Source: Oscillibacter faecalis_A (GTDB lineage Bacteria; Bacillota; Clostridia; Oscillospirales; Oscillospiraceae). From it: DNA of 64,000 bases. Of the stretch, positions 60,694 to 64,000 are shown one piece after another (positions within the stretch are counted from its first letter, which is position 1; every line of letters begins with the position of its first letter). Location of the stretch: NCBI RefSeq assembly GCF_029218125.1, contig NZ_JARFXX010000001.1, positions 372,001 to 436,000 on the forward strand. The letters run 5' to 3'. A program made the position numbers and the translations under genes. The notes below the pieces were generated by a model. That model was not told where the DNA came from. It saw nothing but the letters and a program-made list of their open reading frames with translations, and did not search any database.

Positions 60694-61683
60694 ATGGCAT
60701 ATGACGGAAGGCTGCTGCGCCTGGCGCAGGAGCGCTATGAGGCGGACCGCACCCGGCGGGAGGCGGAGCTTGCCGCCCAGCGGGAGGAAATTTATGCCCG
60801 CCGCCCCCGGCTGCGGGAAATTCAGGAGCAGCTGCGCCGCACGGCCAGCCGCGTGATGGCCGCCGCGCTGCGGCGGGGACAGGACCCGCTGCCGGAGATC
60901 GCGCGGCTGCGGGAGGAAAATCTCGGCCTGCAGGCGGAGCGGCGGCAGCTTTTATCGGAGCTGGGACTGCCGGAGGACGCGCTGGAGGACACCCCGGCCT
61001 GTCCGCTGTGCGGGGACACCGGGTTCCGGGGCGGCGAGCTGTGCCGCTGCCTGAAGACCTATTATGTGGAGGAGCAGCGCCGGGAGCTTTCCCGTCTGCT
61101 GGATTTGGGCGGGCAGAGCTTTGACACCTTTGACACAGACTGGTACGATGGGCAGCGGGCGCCGGGAAAGAGCAAATCCGCCCGGGAGCACATGGAGTGG
61201 GTATATGACACCTGTGTGGAATACGCCCATAATTTCGGGAAAAAACCGGCAAACCTGCTACTGTTCGGGCGGCCGGGGCTGGGAAAGACGCATCTGTCCG
61301 CCGCCATTGCCCGGGAGGTCAGCGGCAAGGGCTTTTCCGTGGTATATGACACGGCGGGGCACGTTTTTGAGCGCTTTGAGGCTCAGAAGTTCGGCCGGGA
61401 CGAGGCCGACCGGGATGTGGAGCGGGTCATGGGCTGCGACCTCTTGATTTTGGACGATCTGGGGACGGAGATGCTGACCGCCTTTGTCCAGAGCGCGCTG
61501 TACCAGATCATAAACGGGCGGCTGCTGGAAAAGAAATCCACCATTATCAGCACGAACCTGATGCCGGAAGCGCTGGGACAGCGGTACTCCGAGCAGATCG
61601 CCTCCCGCGTGGAGGGGGAATATCAGCTTTTGCCCTTTGTGGGCGAGGACATTCGGACATTGAAAAAGAAGCGGGGGCTGTAA
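60694..61683 (+). CDS. DnaC/DnaI-like helicase loader ATPase
   Basis: 329 residues. An N-terminal coiled helical region (1-105) leads to a zinc-binding cluster (CPLCGDTGFRGGELCRC), then an AAA+ domain with Walker A GRPGLGKTH (about 192) and Walker B LLILDDLGTE. It loads the replicative helicase together with the DnaD-like protein upstream. The last codons (KKKRGL, stop at 61681-61683) lie inside the terminator hairpin that MITE copy E duplicates. Confidence 0.93.
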   Translation: MAYDGRLLRLAQERYEADRTRREAELAAQREEIYARRPRLREIQEQLRRTASRVMAAALRRGQDPLPEIARLREENLGLQAERRQLLSELGLPEDALEDTPACPLCGDTGFRGGELCRCLKTYYVEEQRRELSRLLDLGGQSFDTFDTDWYDGQRAPGKSKSAREHMEWVYDTCVEYAHNFGKKPANLLLFGRPGLGKTHLSAAIAREVSGKGFSVVYDTAGHVFERFEAQKFGRDEADRDVERVMGCDLLILDDLGTEMLTAFVQSALYQIINGRLLEKKSTIISTNLMPEALGQRYSEQIASRVEGEYQLLPFVGEDIRTLKKKRGL

Positions 61684-61892
61684 GCCTCCGCTTCTTTGAG
61701 ACTGTCGATAAAGTGGTAAATCCTCCGCAACGGTAAGGAAGGGTGTGCGCGGGAAACCCAAGAAGGGTGTCCTGCGCCATTGAAATCCTTAGTTTTCAGA
61801 ACTTTTATGAAGTTCTGAAAACTTGTTCAGCGGGGAGAAAAGACTTTTTCGACACGCTGAAAGAAGCGGGGGCTGTAAGCCTCCGCTTCTTT
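61665..61892 (+). mobile_element. Terminator-nested MITE-like element, copy E
   Basis: The element (61698-61859, about 162 bp) is flanked by identical 33-bp copies of AAAGAAGCGGGGGC.../...GCCTCCGCTTCTTT (61665-61697 and 61860-61892). The left copy contains the last codons and the stop of the DnaC-like gene; the right copy contains the same codons without a gene. The T-run follows the right copy. This is the clearest case of whole-terminator duplication. Confidence 0.93.
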
Positions 61893-61909
61893 TTTTGCAA
61901 TGGAAAAAT

Positions 61910-63667
61910 TCATGTCTCCGATGGAGAATCCGGTGTGACAACAATGGTGGGCGTCTCCGGTTCCGGGTCGGGAGTTGGGGCAGGCTCCGGCTGCTGGGGC
62001 GTTTCCGCCGGGGTATCCGACGGTGCGGGCGTGTCGGCGGGAAGGTCCGCCGGGGCGCTGCCGGGCGCGGCGGCAGGGGCCTGAAGCACCACCTTGTTCC
62101 GCACCTTATAGTCGCTGGCGGCCTCGAAATGGCTGTCGATCACGCTGCCGTTTTTATCGTAAATCGTCTGATAGGTCTTGACCTTATAGCCGGTGTAGGG
62201 CGTGACCTTCACCACGTCCGGTGAGCCGGGGGCCATGGTGGAATCCTCCTGATAGACCGTTTCCCACGGCGTTTTGGAGAGAACCTCGTTGGTCATCTTC
62301 ACCCGGATACCGTCGATGTTGGTGCCAAGGAGCTTGATGGTAAGGTAGCCTTTGCTGTATTCGGTGACGATCTTCACCGGGTAAAGGGTGTTATTGGTGA
62401 ATTTATAGTCCGGGCCGCCCCACGAAACGGTGGCGTCCATGCCCCAGTCGATGTAAGCGGGGACATAGCGGTGGGCATAGCGCTCCGTGATTTCCATGTT
62501 GCTCAAAAGACAGGCTAAGTACAGTGTGGAGGACGTCTGGCAGATGCCGCCGCCCACCTCGTCCACAGTCTCGCCCTTGACATAGGCGGGAGCGGGCTTG
62601 AAGCCCCGGGCCTCCGTGCGTTTGCCGACAGAATCGTTATAGGAGAACGTATCGCCGCTGTTGAGGACGATGCCGTTGATGAGCTTGGCGGAGAGCTTCA
62701 CGTTGCCGATGCGTCCGGCGGAACCGGAAACGTGGGTGCGGGCCTCGCCCAGCACGTCCCGGAACAGGAGCATCTTCAAATCGGAGGCGGTGACCTCAGG
62801 TTCTTCAATGACGGCGGGGACGGAGACTGTTTCGCCGGGGACGGCGCCATCCAGCGCGGTCTGCGCGGCGGCAACGTCAAAATCCGCGCCGAACTGCTCG
62901 GGCACGATGGAGCCGGAGGCGGCATCGTAGGAGGCGTTTTTCATTTCGCCATGGAGCCGGTCATGGAGCTGCTGGGCGGTGAGGTCCCGCGCGGGGAGGG
63001 TCTCAAGGGTAACGGGAATCGTGTAGCCGCTCTGGCTGTACGAGGCGATGTCTGATAACAGAGGGCGGAGAGACTCCGGGGCGTAACCGTCATGGGCCTT
63101 GGTGATGCGGAGGGTCTGACCGTCCAGCTCGCCGGAGGTGTCAGCCGGAGGCTCCGTCAGCACCTCTGTCAGGCGGGCGACGGTTTTTGTGAGCACGGCC
63201 TCGTTCATGTCCGGCCAATGAGCGCCGCCGGGCCAATGGCCGGACAGCGTGGCAAGATAGGCCCAGCCCCGCCGCAGAAACGGCGTGTCCCGCTCCGCGT
63301 CCATCCAGAACTGCGCGTCCCCAGCAAAGGACTCTGCCGTATAGCCCAGCTCCGCCACGGTGAGAGTGGTTTGAAGCTGCCGTTCCTCGTTGACAAGGAT
63401 GATCGTCTGCGCCGGGAGCCGGGTTTCCAGCGCGGACTGGGCCTCGCTGACGGTGAGGCCGCCTACGTCAATGCCGTTGATATGGCGGTTGGGGTAAAAG
63501 GTATCGAGAGAGCCGGCGTAGGCGCACAGGGCCAGATAGGCCGCAACCAGCACTGCCGCAATGACCACGGCGATCATCCATGGCCGCTTACTTCCGCGTT
63601 TTTCTGTTTTCTCCGCCAGCCGCTTTCCCGGCTGGGTCTGCACATCGGCTTCACGGATCGGTTCCAT
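61910..63667 (-). CDS. VanW-family exported protein
   Basis: 585 residues. One N-terminal membrane segment (about 30-50), peptidoglycan-binding-like PG_binding_4 regions, and the VanW domain (about 330-470) with GDTFSYNDSVGKRTEARGFKPAPAY and GGGICQTSSTLYLACL. A G5-like segment and a Pro/Ala-rich C-terminus follow. Linked to vancomycin-resistance clusters elsewhere, but as an isolated gene it is no proof of resistance; the function is unknown. The ATG at 63667 is 7 bp behind AGGAGGG. Confidence 0.9.
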   Translation of the reverse strand: MEPIREADVQTQPGKRLAEKTEKRGSKRPWMIAVVIAAVLVAAYLALCAYAGSLDTFYPNRHINGIDVGGLTVSEAQSALETRLPAQTIILVNEERQLQTTLTVAELGYTAESFAGDAQFWMDAERDTPFLRRGWAYLATLSGHWPGGAHWPDMNEAVLTKTVARLTEVLTEPPADTSGELDGQTLRITKAHDGYAPESLRPLLSDIASYSQSGYTIPVTLETLPARDLTAQQLHDRLHGEMKNASYDAASGSIVPEQFGADFDVAAAQTALDGAVPGETVSVPAVIEEPEVTASDLKMLLFRDVLGEARTHVSGSAGRIGNVKLSAKLINGIVLNSGDTFSYNDSVGKRTEARGFKPAPAYVKGETVDEVGGGICQTSSTLYLACLLSNMEITERYAHRYVPAYIDWGMDATVSWGGPDYKFTNNTLYPVKIVTEYSKGYLTIKLLGTNIDGIRVKMTNEVLSKTPWETVYQEDSTMAPGSPDVVKVTPYTGYKVKTYQTIYDKNGSVIDSHFEAASDYKVRNKVVLQAPAAAPGSAPADLPADTPAPSDTPAETPQQPEPAPTPDPEPETPTIVVTPDSPSET

Positions 63668-63832
63668 AGGGAAGCCCTCCTGTTTCATGGTTGTGTGAAG
63701 TGGGGACCATCATTTACCCCTGTCAATGTTGGTAACAATCTCCCATTTAACGCTATCATACCATTCTTTTTGGAAAAAAGCTGTTACAATCCGGTAACAG
63801 TACAGGCGGGCAGAGGGGAAAATGCGAAAAAA

Positions 63833-64000
63833 TCACGGGGCGGGCGGGTGTCCGGCGGCCTTTGGGATGCGGATGGTGAGTAAAATGGCGTCCTCCGTGT
63901 CCTCCCGGCGGGATTCCGCGCCGACACCGGCCTCACGAATCAATCGAAGGCCCCGGTCCAGCGAGTTGAGGAACAGGCGGACATCCTTCAGAAGAAAGAT
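63833..64000 (-). CDS. C-terminal end of a second ParB-like protein (partial)
   Basis: 55 residues reach the window edge: ...KDVRLFLNSLDRGLRLIREAG..., then ESRREDTEDAILLTIRIPKAA and a stop (TGA, 63835-63833). The pattern (RD/KDVRxFxNTxxxAxxxMxxAG ... IxIPK) resembles the C-terminus of clostridial ParB/Noc-like partition proteins distinct from Spo0J. The bulk lies outside the window, so the call rests on this end. Confidence 0.5.
   Translation of the reverse strand: MFLLKDVRLFLNSLDRGLRLIREAGVGAESRREDTEDAILLTIRIPKAAGHPPAP

Noticed and set aside
61910..63667. VanW as evidence of vancomycin resistance
   Set aside because: No vanA/B/X/H-type genes are nearby; VanW-domain proteins are common in sensitive clostridia.

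Overview
The window reads as the replication-origin neighbourhood of a GC-rich Clostridia chromosome, most likely a gut Oscillospiraceae relative (Oscillibacter/Flavonifractor type). The basis is the oriC gene order, the dimeric-type GlyRS, the type III glutamine synthetase, T-box leaders, DnaD and DnaC-like replication proteins, and ParB-type segregation genes. The taxonomic name is inference from gene content only. I saw no rRNA, tRNA or CRISPR array.

Layout. 1-5.5 kb: glycogen synthase end, glycogen phosphorylase and type III glutamine synthetase. 5.5-8.6 kb: an SdpR/SdpI-type repressor-immunity pair with palindromic operators, an orphan c-di-GMP-I riboswitch and a DUF1846 gene. 8.8-15 kb: tex, a MATE transporter, two tandem MgtC-family genes and a small exported Ig-like protein. 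15.4-26.3 kb (minus strand): dnaA-dnaN-yaaA-recF, then a repeat-filled insertion, then remB-gyrB-gyrA. 26.6-29.5 kb (plus strand): rpmH-rnpA-yidD-yidC-jag. The dnaA-dnaN gap carries DnaA-box-like sequences and an AT-rich stretch and is the best oriC candidate. 29.6-31.6 kb: T-box and glyS. 31.6-35.4 kb: AlaX editing protein, a DUF6881-like protein, a membrane protein and a GH3 lipoprotein. 36-37.6 kb: an AT-richer, probably acquired patch (XRE repressor, small protein, DUF2089). 37.6-42.6 kb: aspS and hisS behind a T-box displaced by a repeat island. 42.6-49 kb: an MgsA-like protein, MinD, RsmG, MscL, SerRS, a coiled-coil membrane protein, ParB, ParA and two parS sites. 49.6-56.3 kb: a cell-elongation cluster (dUTPase, Maf, MreC, MreD, PBP2) ending in a GH13 glycosidase. 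57-64 kb: U32 peptidase, ZapA, DnaD and DnaC-like loaders, a VanW protein and the end of a second ParB-like gene.

The most unusual content is between the genes. Five copies of a ~162-bp non-coding element with short inverted ends sit at rho-independent terminators. In four of them the whole terminator hairpin (22-33 bp) is duplicated on both sides, as if the insertion machinery recognised the hairpin and duplicated it. Two other inverted-repeat elements are present (11.0-11.3 kb and 37.48-37.60 kb). Two genes (recF and glyS) carry a second copy of their 3' end downstream. Four composite repeat islands (around 21, 35.5, 42 and 56.7 kb) share hairpins whose loops and stem tops differ in a compensatory way, which points to selection on structure.

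The core genes form coherent sets: replication initiation and loading (dnaA, dnaN, DnaD, DnaC), supercoiling (gyrAB), segregation (parAB/parS, second ParB), division and elongation (minD, zapA, mreCD, PBP2), and translation (glyS, aspS, hisS, serS, alaX, rnpA, rpmH, rsmG).
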